Assembly (NCBI RefSeq): GCF_001640805.2
Contig: NC_066833.1
Span: forward strand, 6,838,814 to 6,902,813
Direction: 5' to 3'
Length of the DNA stretch: 64,000 nt
Source of the DNA: Lates calcarifer
Taxonomy: Eukaryota; Chordata; Actinopteri; Centropomidae
A program made the translations under genes and the position numbers. Positions 49,550-62,282 of this stretch are shown piece by piece. Numbering within the stretch: the first letter of the stretch is position 1; every line of letters begins with the position of its first letter. The notes beneath the pieces are model-generated. The model made no database searches and was not told the origin of the DNA. It saw nothing but the letters and a program-made list of their open reading frames with translations.

Positions 49550-50806
49550 GGGATATGAAGTTGAAGTCACCGCCCATTCATCGAAAGCGACCGGGGGTCG
49601 CGCAGCTTCAGAAGTGGATTGACCAGCCTGTTGTCCAATGAAAGCACGCCAAAGCGTGACTCACCCTCTTCTTTTTCCAATGGAAGCGCCGCGGAGAGGT
49701 GGGCCGCAGAAAGCATACTTGGTTGAATGGCCATTAAAGCAGCAATCAGCGGTAAATATATTATAATGCCACGCTCCAAACAGACACCGAGCGGATTGTC
49801 CGAGGCTGAGGGAGAGCACTTTGGCACCGGGTAGACACTTAATGAAATGCTGCCGCTGTACGGCCGCGGATTCGCTTTGCGCGGAGTCAAATGAGGAGTC
49901 ATTCTCTGGGGAATCGAACAGTGATGGACAGCTGTTGGAGGTTGACGATAAATTTACAGTGTTGTAACACAGGCTATACTATGGACCAGGGACCCCTTTT
50001 TTGTGGCTGCCACAGGAGGAGAAGGAGGAGCGGCTGAGTTTTCTCCTCCGCTCCGATCAACGCAACTGTGCGAGGATCGTGATGATGGTTTTTGGCCAAA
50101 CGTGAGGCTCCCACCGCCGTCCATGCCGCAATGTTTGGTCAGCACAGGTGAAATAAGACTTGACGGGACCAAATAAGAGCTGTCAACATGGAATATGTCT
50201 TTTTATTTCCCCGCACCTCCGTCTTTTCTGTCCATAAACCGTATACAAGAAACATGCCCGCAGATGTAACGGATTCACAACGTAGTTAATGGTGTTGCGC
50301 TATGATCTCCGGGGACTATCTGATTTTGTGTAATGGTTTTATCATCCAGCTACAGCGCACGCTGCCGTGCAACCTCTCCATGGATGGTAGTTAATTGGGC
50401 CCAATGATGTAGAGCCAAATCCTCCTGGATCAAACGTTCCCTCCTCTCGCGGCGAAACTGGCTCCCCTGTGACTTTTGCGCATGTTCAATTGTTTTTATT
50501 CCCAAAGCCTTTCACCACTTCTGGTTATTACTTTGGATAATCCCATCTCGATTTTAAACGATTTTATAATGAATTATTGCCTCTAAAAGTGGAAGAGTAA
50601 ACCGGTCACAGTGTGTATTGATTTGACTTTTTAATTTAAAACGCTCAGACTCTTTCAACAGTGACCAACCATGGGAAGTTCAGCTTACAACAGACATTTG
50701 ATGGGGCCCATCTTAAAGACTAAATAGTTTCCAGACATTATTTTTTTAGTGGGTAAAACTTTTCCTTTGTTAAAGCACATTCTGTAGTTACCTCCCGTTA
50801 TCCACT
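49550..50806 (+). promoter_or_regulatory. adcy5 CpG-rich promoter and 5' UTR
   Basis: CpG content rises from about 49570 (AAGCGACCGGGGGTCGCGCA) through 49860 (GTACGGCCGCGGATTCGC) and continues into the coding exon. This fits a CpG-island promoter for the gene starting at 50807. TSS and 5' UTR introns cannot be set from sequence. The minus-strand frames at 49567-49902 and 49954-50172 look like by-products of GC-rich sequence. Confidence 0.5.
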
Positions 50807-51732
50807 ATGTCCAGATCAAACAGTGTCAGCCCACCCGGAGTCTGTGCGCCTGGTCTGAGGGGAGGGACCGAGCACAGATCAGCCTGGGAGAATCTGAGTC
50901 CGTGGCCAACGGGTGCCCATACTCGGCCAGATCCCCGCGCAGGAAGCTCACCCGGACCAGCAGTCGGTGGAAAGAAGAGGATGATCTGGACCACCGGCAG
51001 TCCGGGCGAGCCTCCACGACCGTCAGCAGGGTCAGCTTCAGGTCCAGGTCAGCTTGGCAGGACCATGGCGAGGAGAACCGAGACCGGCGCGTCCCCTAAG
51101 CGTCCAAACGACGAGGTGAGACCCAAGTCTGTAGAGCTAGGTCTGGAGGAGCGGAGAGCCAAGTCCGGGACCAACGAGGAGGAGGTCATGCCCGATGTTA
51201 ACTTGTCTTTAGTGGCGTGCTGCACCAACGTCATGCACATTTTTAAATCCAAGAAATTCCAGTCGGAGAAGTTGGAGCGGCTCTACCAGCGCTACTTTTT
51301 CCGTCTCAACCAGAGCAGTTTGACTATGCTCATGGCAGTGCTGGTGCTGGTCTTCACGGTCATGTTGGGCTTCCACTGCTCCGGTGGGACAGCGAGCGTA
51401 ACTTATGTGGTGGTATTTTCAGTTGCCATCTTCCTCACACTCATACTCATGGTGGTCTGCAACAGGAACGGGTTTCACCAGGATCATATGTGGATTGTGT
51501 GCTATGTGGTCATCCTGGTGGTGTTTCGTTATCCAGGTGATCGGAGTGCTGCTCGTGCAGCCCAGGAGTGCCTCAGAGGGGATCTGGTGGACCGTGTTCT
51601 TTCATCCATGTCATCTACACTCTGCTGCCCGTCAGGATGCGCGCCGCAGTCATCACTGGAGTTATCCTTTCCGCCATCCACGTGGCTGTTTCCTGGATGT
51701 TAAACGGCATGGACAGCTTTCTGTGGAAACAG
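50807..51732 (+). CDS. adcy5: adcy5 exon 1: adenylate cyclase type 5, N-terminus and first membrane block
   Basis: The start [11 protein letters not shown] and the following EHRSAW match the known ADCY5 N-terminus, and [21 protein letters not shown] and [20 protein letters not shown] fit the same family order. The product is a membrane enzyme making cAMP from ATP, stimulated by G-alpha-s and inhibited by G-alpha-i and calcium. This exon covers the cytosolic N-tail and most of the M1 membrane domain: five hydrophobic spans, beginning at about [38 protein letters not shown] and [10 protein letters not shown]. It ends at FLWKQ before donor GTATGT (51733), as expected for the long first exon. The catalytic domains lie in later exons outside the window. 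Four single-base indels break the frame: near 50894 (one G short in GGG), 51096-51099 (one C too many in CCCC), 51509-51511 and 51598-51602 (one T too many each). Confidence 0.92.
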
Positions 51733-53828
51733 GTATGTGGAAGAATACGCTTTATTTATAATGTTTTAAAATAATTTTCACAGAGAACTGGAATTCCATA
51801 CATACACATTGCCCATGTTCTGCTGTGCCTGATTGCTATGCGCAATAACATGGGCACTTCCGTTGCTGCCGCTGAACTTGTTTTACTTCATTGCCAAAAC
51901 TTTCTGTCCTAAGTGGTATGCTCAGAATCTCTAGGGGTCAGGGGAGAAAAAGAACACTACCACGTCACGCAGGGTAATTCTTCACACAGCTGACTTTTTG
52001 TGTGTACAAGAAAGTGCAAAACAAATAGGCTAATGTTCTGGAAGAGAGACTGTCCAAAACTCTACGATCCATCAAAACCACAGAAACGCACAAGATCCAG
52101 AGTTCTTGGAGAGATCAGGTAGACAAGTGTGATGCACCCAATAGGAGGCTGTGACAGCATACTTTTTGTTCTGCCTTAGAGATTTTGGCCATTCAAAACA
52201 AGCATTGACCCTTCTGCCTTCAGATGTGGTCTGATCTAATTTATGCATACCAAATTGTTTAAGTCTTATTTTTGCCTGAAGATCATTGTGTCAGTCAAAT
52301 GTGTTAGATGTAGAAGTTAGATGCAATTTGGCTGATCAGAGAGGCATTTTATTTTTTAACTGAAGAGGTAACTGCTAGGTTATGGTAAAATTGATACTTG
52401 GAGGAGCCCAATCAGATCTTGGCAACCTCTGCATGTGTAAAGCTTTTTTAAAAATTGGCATTTAAGCGCACTTAAGCACAAAAACCCTGTCTCCTTCTAT
52501 TCAGTCACTTGCTGTCACCATGGTTGCAGTCTGACTTTTCAACAAACGTTAAATAGCTTAATGGACAAATTGAGCTTGTAGACAAACACTTTGCTGTGAG
52601 ATGTAGCTGTTGGTTGCCATGGAAATTGCAGCTGGCCTGATACTCTATGCTCTATGCAAAACTATACAGTCAGATTTTTCCTTACAGTTGGAGTTGGCTG
52701 GAGTTTCCTCTTGTATTGGACTGCAATTTAAGCATTTGCCAAATACAAATTAGAAAAAATGGATAGTTTGACGTATGTTGTCCAACATCACTATTACAAG
52801 TCTTTAATCACTTATGTTACTCTTAATTTTGCTGCAACATCTCATTGTGTGTCATCATGCATCATGGGACATGTCTCAACAGCAAATGTTTGAGTGTAGC
52901 CACACATTTTAGCTCTTACCTCATTAGAGATGGACAGTAATTGTTTAATTACTGACTAGATTTCCAAAGAAAAACCAATGGATTCCTTTAAGGATGGAAT
53001 GTTTGACTGTTTATTGTTTATTGTAGTTTTCCTGTAACTGACTTGTGATGATCTTTATGAGAACACATTAGAATGCAGAGGATGTTTATCTGACATATGG
53101 GGTTTCATATTTAATTTGAGTGGGTATATTTATTATATCTTTAAACAACAGCTCAGATATGTAGCTAATATAAATCTTGCTCTCAACCTCTTAATATTGG
53201 CCTTGAAGCACATTTGTAACCATGGATATGTATCATTTTTAGGACTTACTATTTTATAATAAAGTGAAGAGTGAACTGCTGATTAAATGCCCGAAATTGA
53301 AGCTGTTTTACAGAGGAAAAAAATGTTTGCCCTTAGCTTTGGAAACTGATTTCAGGTCCTTTGTTTTACTTCATCTGTACATGTAATAAGCTTACATTTG
53401 GTAGTAATGTGCTGCTGAGCCTACATGTTCCTCATAAAATCTAGGTGCCTCTGGTAGTATTTTTACAACATCAATATTACTTTCAAAATGTTTCTTTAGG
53501 GCTGGTGGACTTTATCTGTAATAAAGATTCTTACATAAATAGGTTTTACTTTCCACCACTATTTAAAGGTACATCTAATTGCATCATGCACTGAGTTCTA
53601 CAACTCAGTGTTATTAATGCCAGACTGTGTGTGTGTGTAACCCCCACCTCATTCTTCTGGATGTTCACTCAATTTGCTGTTTTTATCAGGCCCTGTGCTG
53701 CTCATAAACATTTTTCCAACTATGTAGCTCTCCTACACTAAGCGCTTTTACAAAGATGACTCCTAAAAATTAGATGGTTTACCTCCAAAGGGTTTATCCT
53801 TAAATTGAAATATATGTCACACTGTATG

Positions 53829-54110
53829 GTCAAAAAGAAATGGAGATGCTTGTCCATGTATGTATGTGTTGTGCTTTAGGTCTGGCACTGTCGTTTCATG
53901 GTTTGGCCTAGGCCCATTGTTCCAATCAAGGGAAATCTTAATGTTACTGCACACAATGATATTATAGACAATAGTGTGCTTCCAACTATGTGGCAGCAGT
54001 TTGGAGTTGGTTGGGGAAGGCCCTTTCCCGTTTCAACACTGGTGTGGATCCATCAAACACCTTTTGGATGAATTGGAACACAGACTTAACTCACAAAAAC
54101 ATAATTTCCA
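53829..54110. mobile_element. Degraded Tc1/mariner fragment
   Basis: Starts with CACTGTATGGTCAAAAAGAA, a mutated form of the terminus seen at 48201. It continues into GTGTGCTTCCAACTATGTGG and CACCTTTTGGATGAATTGGA, which corresponds to the transposase 3' coding part (HLLDELEHRL). No right terminus is found. Confidence 0.6.
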
Positions 54111-54509
54111 CTGTTGTTGCATTACAGTAACAACCACAGCTTTTCTGTCTTTGCTTTTCACTAGATGGTTGTCTAGAGGTGAAGGGTTTCAAAGCAGCCT
54201 GTCTTTCAGGAACAAAATTTTCAATATTGTTCATTTTTTGTGTTTTACAAGCATACATATTTCCAGTTTATATGTGATCAGTGAGGTAATGCCTATTTAA
54301 TGCTGTACTTTGTTCTTTTAATTGTGGTACACACCACACCATCTTGTCCTTTCTTTTGATTTTTTAAATTGATGAGTAAATTTTAATGCTCCAGACATTA
54401 GCTGCTCCGTCAAGCACAGACCTGACATGTAAAGATAGGAGAGTCAGGAAAAGATGCTGCACTATACAATTGGTGGACAATGGATTGGAATAATGCCCAT
54501 GATTGTATA

Positions 54510-55959
54510 CAGTGGTGGAAAAAAGTTTGGACACCCTTAAATTTTACACAATCTCAAATATTATCATGAAATATCTTTTTTGTGTTTCAAAAGGTGTGGC
54601 TGCATTAGACAGACACAGACAAATACAAATGATATTTTTGTTTATTGTTTACAAGAAAAACTAAAAACTAAATTCTTGACAGTTTCAATATGTCAGTTCT
54701 CAACATTGTCGGTATCAAAAGTCAACAAATAACAGAGAATGTGTTCAAAACTGAACAAAAAATAAATAACCCATCACGTCATCAAATTAATATTTAGTAG
54801 TCCTGCCATTAGCACGCAGTAGAGCTCTAATCCTGGCTGGCATGTTCCCCCAAGCCTTTCACACTGCTGATGGGTAACCTTGTCCCATTCTTCTTGAACT
54901 ACTGCTTTTAATTCTTCTAAATTCTTTGGTTTATGCTTTGAAACAGACCTTTTGATAATCCACCACAGATTTTCAATGGGCTCATGTCTGGGGATTGAGC
55001 TGGCCACTCTAAGACCTGGATACAGTGCTACTGCAGCCAAGTTCTACTGGCCCTGGATGTGTGGCAAGGGGCATTATCTTGTTGAAACATCCTGTTTTGA
55101 CCTCAACAACAGTGCACATGCAGATGGGAGCATGTGGGTTTCGAGAATAATACAATACTTGGCAGAGTTCACAGAGTTCACACTTCTACTGCCTCCACCA
55201 TGCTTGACAGTAGGTACTGTACATGTACTATACTGTACACGCCTGGCCTTCTGCATACCCTCACATTATCAGGAGGAAGATAAAGCTGGTAAAATGGACT
55301 CATCTGACCACAGAATCTTCTTCCAGTTCCTGGCTGTCCAGTTCTTGTGTGCTTGGGCCCAACGACGCCGGGCTAACCTCTGTCTCTTATTGATCAGGGG
55401 CTTCTTGACAGCCTTGTAGGACCTTAAGCCATGATCTAAAAGTTGGCCACGTACAGTGCAGGTGGAACACTGGACACCAATTTGGTTTGACCACTGCTGC
55501 TGAAGCTCCTGTGATGTCATTTGGCAGTTTTCCCTGCACATGCGGATCAGGATGCGGCTGTTGGTTCATCTGTATTTCTGCACAGTGTATCCAACTGCTG
55601 AAGGACTGCATCTGCATTGGCTATCTGGTGGCAGCTATACCCTTCCTGGCTGAGAATCTGTACCTTCAGGCGTGTTTCCTGTGTTAGGTTCCTTGTTTTA
55701 GCCATTTTTGTTTCAGAAGAACTTTCAAATGTTCTGGCTTTATATAGACACGAAGCACAGCAACAAAAACTGTGTCTTTTAATAAAAAGCACAACCTTCA
55801 TTAATGGAGCACTGGTACCAAAATGACCCAATACTCAAAATTTCTTATGTATTTTTATGGAACCAATAAATTGCAAATTGCACTTGAAGACCTAAGAGTG
55901 ATTCTTAATGCAATATTTCACAAATGCATTGGGTGTCCGGAAACTTTTTTCCATCATTG
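54510..55959 (-). mobile_element. Near full-length Tc1-like transposon with broken transposase
   Basis: The inverted ends CAGTGGTGGAAAAAAGTTTG (left) and CAATGATGGAAAAAAGTTTC (right, other strand) both continue to GGACACCC and are flanked by TA (54508-54509, 55960-55961). On the minus strand the transposase begins at ATG 55705 with MAKTRNLTQETRLKVQILSQ. It then shows a helix-turn-helix-like region and a catalytic-domain part with NWKKILWSDES near 55290. The C-terminal part is EPIENLWWIIKRSVSKHKPK at about 54970-54910. Frames change at least twice, and the SPDLNPIE-type motif reads IPRHEPIE, so a catalytic residue is lost. It is a dead copy that kept both termini. Confidence 0.85.
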
Positions 55960-56147
55960 TATGATCCTAAAAGAGGCTTGCACATTAGCAATTTAACAGT
56001 GTGCCCTAGAAATTTGAAAAAGGAAATGTCCCATGCTTTATCGGGGCCATCAGTAGCGGATCCAGCTTTAGAAAGAGATTATTAAGTTGCACACCATTTA
56101 AAAGCCCAATGAAAGAGCATGAATAGCCTCATAATATGGTCTCAGCC

Positions 56148-57147
56148 NNNNNNNNNNNNNNNNNNNNNNNNNNNNNNNNNNNNNNNNNNNNNNNNNNNNN
56201 NNNNNNNNNNNNNNNNNNNNNNNNNNNNNNNNNNNNNNNNNNNNNNNNNNNNNNNNNNNNNNNNNNNNNNNNNNNNNNNNNNNNNNNNNNNNNNNNNNNN
56301 NNNNNNNNNNNNNNNNNNNNNNNNNNNNNNNNNNNNNNNNNNNNNNNNNNNNNNNNNNNNNNNNNNNNNNNNNNNNNNNNNNNNNNNNNNNNNNNNNNNN
56401 NNNNNNNNNNNNNNNNNNNNNNNNNNNNNNNNNNNNNNNNNNNNNNNNNNNNNNNNNNNNNNNNNNNNNNNNNNNNNNNNNNNNNNNNNNNNNNNNNNNN
56501 NNNNNNNNNNNNNNNNNNNNNNNNNNNNNNNNNNNNNNNNNNNNNNNNNNNNNNNNNNNNNNNNNNNNNNNNNNNNNNNNNNNNNNNNNNNNNNNNNNNN
56601 NNNNNNNNNNNNNNNNNNNNNNNNNNNNNNNNNNNNNNNNNNNNNNNNNNNNNNNNNNNNNNNNNNNNNNNNNNNNNNNNNNNNNNNNNNNNNNNNNNNN
56701 NNNNNNNNNNNNNNNNNNNNNNNNNNNNNNNNNNNNNNNNNNNNNNNNNNNNNNNNNNNNNNNNNNNNNNNNNNNNNNNNNNNNNNNNNNNNNNNNNNNN
56801 NNNNNNNNNNNNNNNNNNNNNNNNNNNNNNNNNNNNNNNNNNNNNNNNNNNNNNNNNNNNNNNNNNNNNNNNNNNNNNNNNNNNNNNNNNNNNNNNNNNN
56901 NNNNNNNNNNNNNNNNNNNNNNNNNNNNNNNNNNNNNNNNNNNNNNNNNNNNNNNNNNNNNNNNNNNNNNNNNNNNNNNNNNNNNNNNNNNNNNNNNNNN
57001 NNNNNNNNNNNNNNNNNNNNNNNNNNNNNNNNNNNNNNNNNNNNNNNNNNNNNNNNNNNNNNNNNNNNNNNNNNNNNNNNNNNNNNNNNNNNNNNNNNNN
57101 NNNNNNNNNNNNNNNNNNNNNNNNNNNNNNNNNNNNNNNNNNNNNNN
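56148..57147. other. Assembly gap (1000 N)
   Basis: Second run of exactly 1000 N, so again a placeholder of unknown size. It separates adcy5 intron 1 from a contig that restarts inside hacd2 intron 1. Confidence 0.98.
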
Positions 57148-58584
57148 TAACAATGTACCGTGTCATGATGTTACTGATGAAGTGAGCTTTGTGTGTGAGG
57201 TAATACTTTATACTTCTGTGAGTGATTGCACTGTGTGCCATACTAAATAACACTGATAAAAGAGGAATTAAAGTGAGTAGATTTGAACTGCAACTTCTCT
57301 CATCTTCCCACAGCCTCTGACAATGTAACAGCATCTGGCTGTTACAGGTTCTGTTCAGTCAATCTGTAGACCGCTCGCTTTCCCAGTTAAAACTAATCAG
57401 CAGACTGAGTGACTGTAGCGAGTCGATCCCCCTCTCTCTCTTATTCCTCTTGCATAATTGTTTTCTCTGACAATTTTTTTCAGACTCATCATCTGTAACA
57501 GCTGTAATTCTCAGCTGTCTGACTTATTTACCAGCAGAACGTGTTACAGCAGCTCCACAAACTCCTGCAGTTAAACTGAACTAACCAAAGACTCTTAAGG
57601 CTTATTAACTCTGGAAACACTCACTATACACGGACTGACACACTTGCTAGCTAAGCAACATAATTAGGCTAAACTATCCAGAACACAACACTCTAAAATA
57701 CCATTCAACAAAGATATCAGTTGTTTCAATGGAAACATAATGTACCAGGAGATAAATACTTCCTTATATTATGGCCAATACGGTATCCTTTGCATTGCAG
57801 TCTGCAGAATAAGATAATAACAGCAAGAAAGATTTTATTTTTACATTTGAACTGGAATTTAGTTTACAATAAGGAAAACACTGCAAGAAACTGGGTTTTG
57901 TGGCAACAGAAGATTTTATGTTATTATTTTTTTTATTAATTTTATTATTATTTTTGCAGTTTATATTGCTTAAGTATTGCTGCAGCATTCACACTGCAAA
58001 TACATACATTTTCAAGTTAAGTTTCTTGTTTAACTGTAAGATATCCTGTTCAATACATATTTTTTCTTGACAAAAATGTTTTAAAAAATAATGTTTTGGT
58101 ATGTTTGGAAGGGTATATTGAATTTATTTTATATTGAATTTATTTGTTTATTTATTTTACATTTCAGTAGGTTAGCTCTTAGAAATCCAGTATCTGGGGG
58201 AAAAAGCAGGTCTTGACCAGTTAAAGTCAAAAATAAACATTAATTTGAACAATGTTTTAAAAAACAATCCAGTATCCAAGGATCTTGTCAAAATTTCAAA
58301 TTTTTCCAAACTGTACAAATTTCCTTAAGCTTGATGTTAATGTTGCCTTAGAGAGGCTGCCACTATTTAAAGACTCACTTTATAAATTACACTCATCAGC
58401 TCTTCACTGAAACACACTTATCCATCATACAACCTTCTGTTTTTACTACATTTTTCACTTAAAACAGAAATTGCACACAAGTCTAACACAGATTCCTGTT
58501 TCCCTCATAAGATCATCTGGTCAATCTTAGATCTTAATTTTTTGCAATGACTATTCTGAGATTTTTTTTTACTCTGTTGTCCAG

Positions 58585-61500
58585 GTGGCTGGTGATAGCT
58601 GTGGGTTTGGTCAGAGCTTACCTGGCCAGAGGAAGTTACCATGGGCTGTACTACTCCATAGAGAAGCCTCTTAAGTTCTTTCAGACTGGAGCTATCCTGG
58701 AGGTGAGATATGCACAAAGAGCTGGGGGATGTTAATAGAATCAAATCGCAACACATTTTGTCAAATACAGTAGACAGCTGTCATTTCTCTAATGAGCACA
58801 CAACATCCAGTTTATATATGCAGATATTGGGAATGTAACCATCATTTTTATTTTCATTAATCCATCATTAATGTTAACATTTGATTTATCTGTTATTAAA
58901 GTATTTAATCTACCCACTGTCAGCATTTGGCTGTTTGTGTTCATATTGCTTAATGGATAAATTGATTAGTGAAAATTTTTTTACTTATTAATCCTTGACT
59001 TTTTTAACTGCTAGAAAAAGCATCAAGTCATTAAAAGCTGGATGAGTGTTGGATTCAGGTCTGGATGTGCAGTGGATTTCACAGGCCTGTTATCTATACA
59101 GTGTTTGGTATGTCCTCTGTAACATATCAAACTGGTATGTTGGGCTGACACACGTGTCACATAGGCAGAGCTGGGCAACATGAGGTGTTCTAGTATCCTG
59201 TCCAGACACACTGTAGACTGTAGTTGAGTAACAGGAGACTTAGTTTTGTCTAACATCAGTATCTTCCATTCATGAAATAATCTGTGTACAAACTGAACAT
59301 TACAGGCACTGTGGTATTAAGTTGATCTTAGCAGTGTAAGTTTGAGAATTAAAAGTGTATTAACACACACATGGCACATTATTTAGAAATACCAAGTCAA
59401 CTTTTTGTGTTATGAATTTCAGTGTATTCAAAAAAATCCTTTTAGGTATGCCTTGAGAATATTAATGGGAAATTAATAATGTTTAAAACTAGAGTAGTTT
59501 TGCCACATTAATCCAGGAATGCATGGAAAAAGAAGAAAATATAAACCACAAACCATACATACAAGTTACAATGAGCTGTCCTGTGCTCTTTTCCCAGAGC
59601 CATACTGAGAAACTTTCTTATCTTTTCATTTCACAGATACTGCACTGTGCTGTGGGTGAGTCTCTCTTCAGCCTACACCTCACCTACACTGCTCTCTTGT
59701 TACCAGTAAAAATCTCGGTGTCAATATAGATTGACTCATATTCACATTGTGCTATATCTCTCAAATGTTCATTTAAGATATCTGTAATTCCAGTTTGGAT
59801 ATTATGATTTAAGTACTTGTGACATTAGGTTGTATGAAACCATTTTTCTAAAATATCTACACTAAAGATGAATTGTTGAGACATGAATTCCATATATCTC
59901 CACTTTAAATATAACTATTCGCAGCCCAAATTTATTATACGGAATCGGTTAAATTTAACAAAGACATACTGACAGTGACAGTGTGCAGGAAAAATGTGGA
60001 GCACATGCTCCCATGCACAGCAGGAGGGCTCACTGAATTTTTATGAAGATCCAAATTATGTGAGTCATATATTGCTGCCTTTGCAGTCACCAATCTTACC
60101 CAAACAAACACCAGAGATTTAAGTCAAATTATACAATTCAAATTACATTTAATGATAGTCAAAAAGTCCTTTTAAGATAATCGAGAGGCTATGAAAAGAA
60201 TTATGATTCAACAAATCTAATTTTTGAGGTAGTTTATCTTTAGTTATCATTGCAACAGGTTGAAATACAACTTGATGTATCAGTCTAATTAAAATGAAGC
60301 TGTAGATATCAAATGTCAAATAGTTAAAATTATGCAGGGGTCTTGTTTTCTCTCTTGAGACCACAGCTATTCATTGCCCTGACTTAATATAATTTGTAAA
60401 GCTTTGTGCTAGCCACATCATGTACAACTAGTTTGACTATTCAGAATTATAACTGAGAATCTGAAAGTATAATTTTGACTGATCTAAAAAAAATGATAGA
60501 TGGCCAGTTGTCATTTGGTTTGTTTGAGGAGTAGCAGATATCGTAGTTATTATATATATCGATATTGTAGTTGTATCTCAGATGTACACATGTATAGACA
60601 AACAGAGCCTTATCATATTTTAAGTGTTTGGCAAGAGAGAGCGGAGAAGCTGTTGGCTCTCATGGTGTCAATGTGATGAGGAGATAGCAGCTCTCACCCA
60701 GCTGCCTCACCGTGGTTCACAGTCCATTCCATTATCTGGGATTTGAAGCTAAAGCTAGCTGACCTTTCCCACTGTCCACTCAGAGTGAACACACACATGC
60801 ACACACAATAGATTCCTCTCTGGTGGCCAGTAAAAGCATCGACATTCATGAGTGTCCTTTTTGAGTGGATCTGTCTGAGAGCTCATACAGTATCTCATCA
60901 AATCATTCACTGTAAAACATTGTAATATGTAATATATTTACTAATAAGCAGCCTCAGTTTTAGTCAGTTTTAAAACTCACCGGCAATGTAGCTTTTCCCA
61001 ATTTTTCAATATCACTTCCACTATTTCCTTTTTTTCACATGCTTTTAGTGAATATTCTTTTCAGAGTCAAGCAATCCATTCCTTGTGATAACCATTATTT
61101 TTATTACCTGTATACCTACACATAACTACACACAATGTCTTTTCCAATTCTTTTCAGCTTTCTATTATTTATTTAACCATTTGTAAGGGCTTGATGAAAA
61201 TTGCATATTTACAATTTACAACTGTGCGTTAGAAACAATATTTACTGTGGATTGAATATTTTTGGCTGAAACTCAGTTCTTTCAGTGGAGTCAGTGCCAG
61301 GTTCCATAATGATCCAGTGAATTGAAAGGGGTCATCACTTGTTGTAAAGAACCAGGGCTCCTAATAATAATTTGTTCATATTAATGAATTCATATGGTCA
61401 TTTTTGTGCAGCAAAGATTAAGACGTCCTCCATCCCCATTTATTAAGTGTTTGTCCTTTGTGTCATATCCCAGGAATTGTACCATCCTCTGTTGTCCTGA

Positions 61501-62282
61501 CCGGATTCCAGGTCATGTCCCGGGTCTTCCTCACGTGGGCCGTCACACACAGCGTCAGGGAGGTAAGATGGGTTTCCCTCTAGTCACTACATTATACAGC
61601 CTGTCTAATTCACTTAGTATGAATCACATAGCAGGGTAAATAGTTCCATGACTTCATGTTCAAAATTGACCAGTTGATTTACTGTTTGCCCTGTTAATAG
61701 ATTGGATTGGATTAGTTTGGAGAGGAGGAATGTGTAAGTAACGTCAGATGGTCTTGCTCTAGGGGTGCAGGAATGAAAATGAATGAAATTTATTAGAGTG
61801 AATGAACATTTGTATTTTATGTTTTAAATGTTTTGTTTCTTCTGTGTGTTTCTGTTGTATGATGCTGTACTCACGTTTTTCTCATCCCCTTCTATGTGAA
61901 TGTGTATGGAAACTGTGAGTGTGTGATGAGGGGAGTGCCTTTCTTTTAACATCATATTTTGCATTGGTTTTAACCTAATATCTGAGGATAGTGACCAGCA
62001 GCCTGCAGTGTGATCTGATCTCTGAGCTTCTTGAACAAACAGCATGGTTCTGTGATGAAAAGTCTAAATTAGCCTACAATAGAGTAACTACTGCAGCATG
62101 ATGCAAACCTGTCTGTTCCTCAGTCCCCCTCCCATCATCCTTTGTGTGTGTTTTTGCAGGTGCAGAGCGAAGACAGTGTGCTACTATTTTGTCACAGCCT
62201 GGACCGTCACAGAGATCATCCGCTACTCTTTCTACACCTTCAGCCTCCTCAACCACCTGCCATACCTCATCAAATGGGCAAG
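58585..62282 (+). pseudogene. hacd2: hacd2 exons 2-5, duplicate copy with a frameshift in exon 5
   Basis: Exon copies are at 58585-58702, 59637-59655, 61474-61562 and 62160-62282. Exons 2, 3 and 4 encode the same residues as the complete gene. Exon 5 is 123 rather than 122 bases: CTATTTTGTC replaces CTATTTGTC near 62185-62194, which breaks the frame after SVLLF. Since the extra base lies in a T run and the copy is otherwise conserved, a consensus error in an alternative haplotype is more likely than a true pseudogene. No adcy5 exon or stop codon belongs to this fragment. Confidence 0.8.

Larger units (their letters stand above)
51733..56147 (+). other. adcy5 intron 1 (partial)
   Basis: Begins at the GTATGT donor and runs to the end of contig 2. 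I find no second adcy5 exon, in keeping with the very large first intron of this gene in vertebrates. It contains a degraded Tc1-type fragment (53829-54110) and a near full-length Tc1-like element (54510-55959). Confidence 0.7.

Noticed and set aside
49567..50172. Minus-strand frames upstream of adcy5 (111 and 72 codons)
   Set aside because: They lie in the CpG-rich promoter/5' UTR, where stop codons are rare by composition. No family resemblance or splice context supports them.
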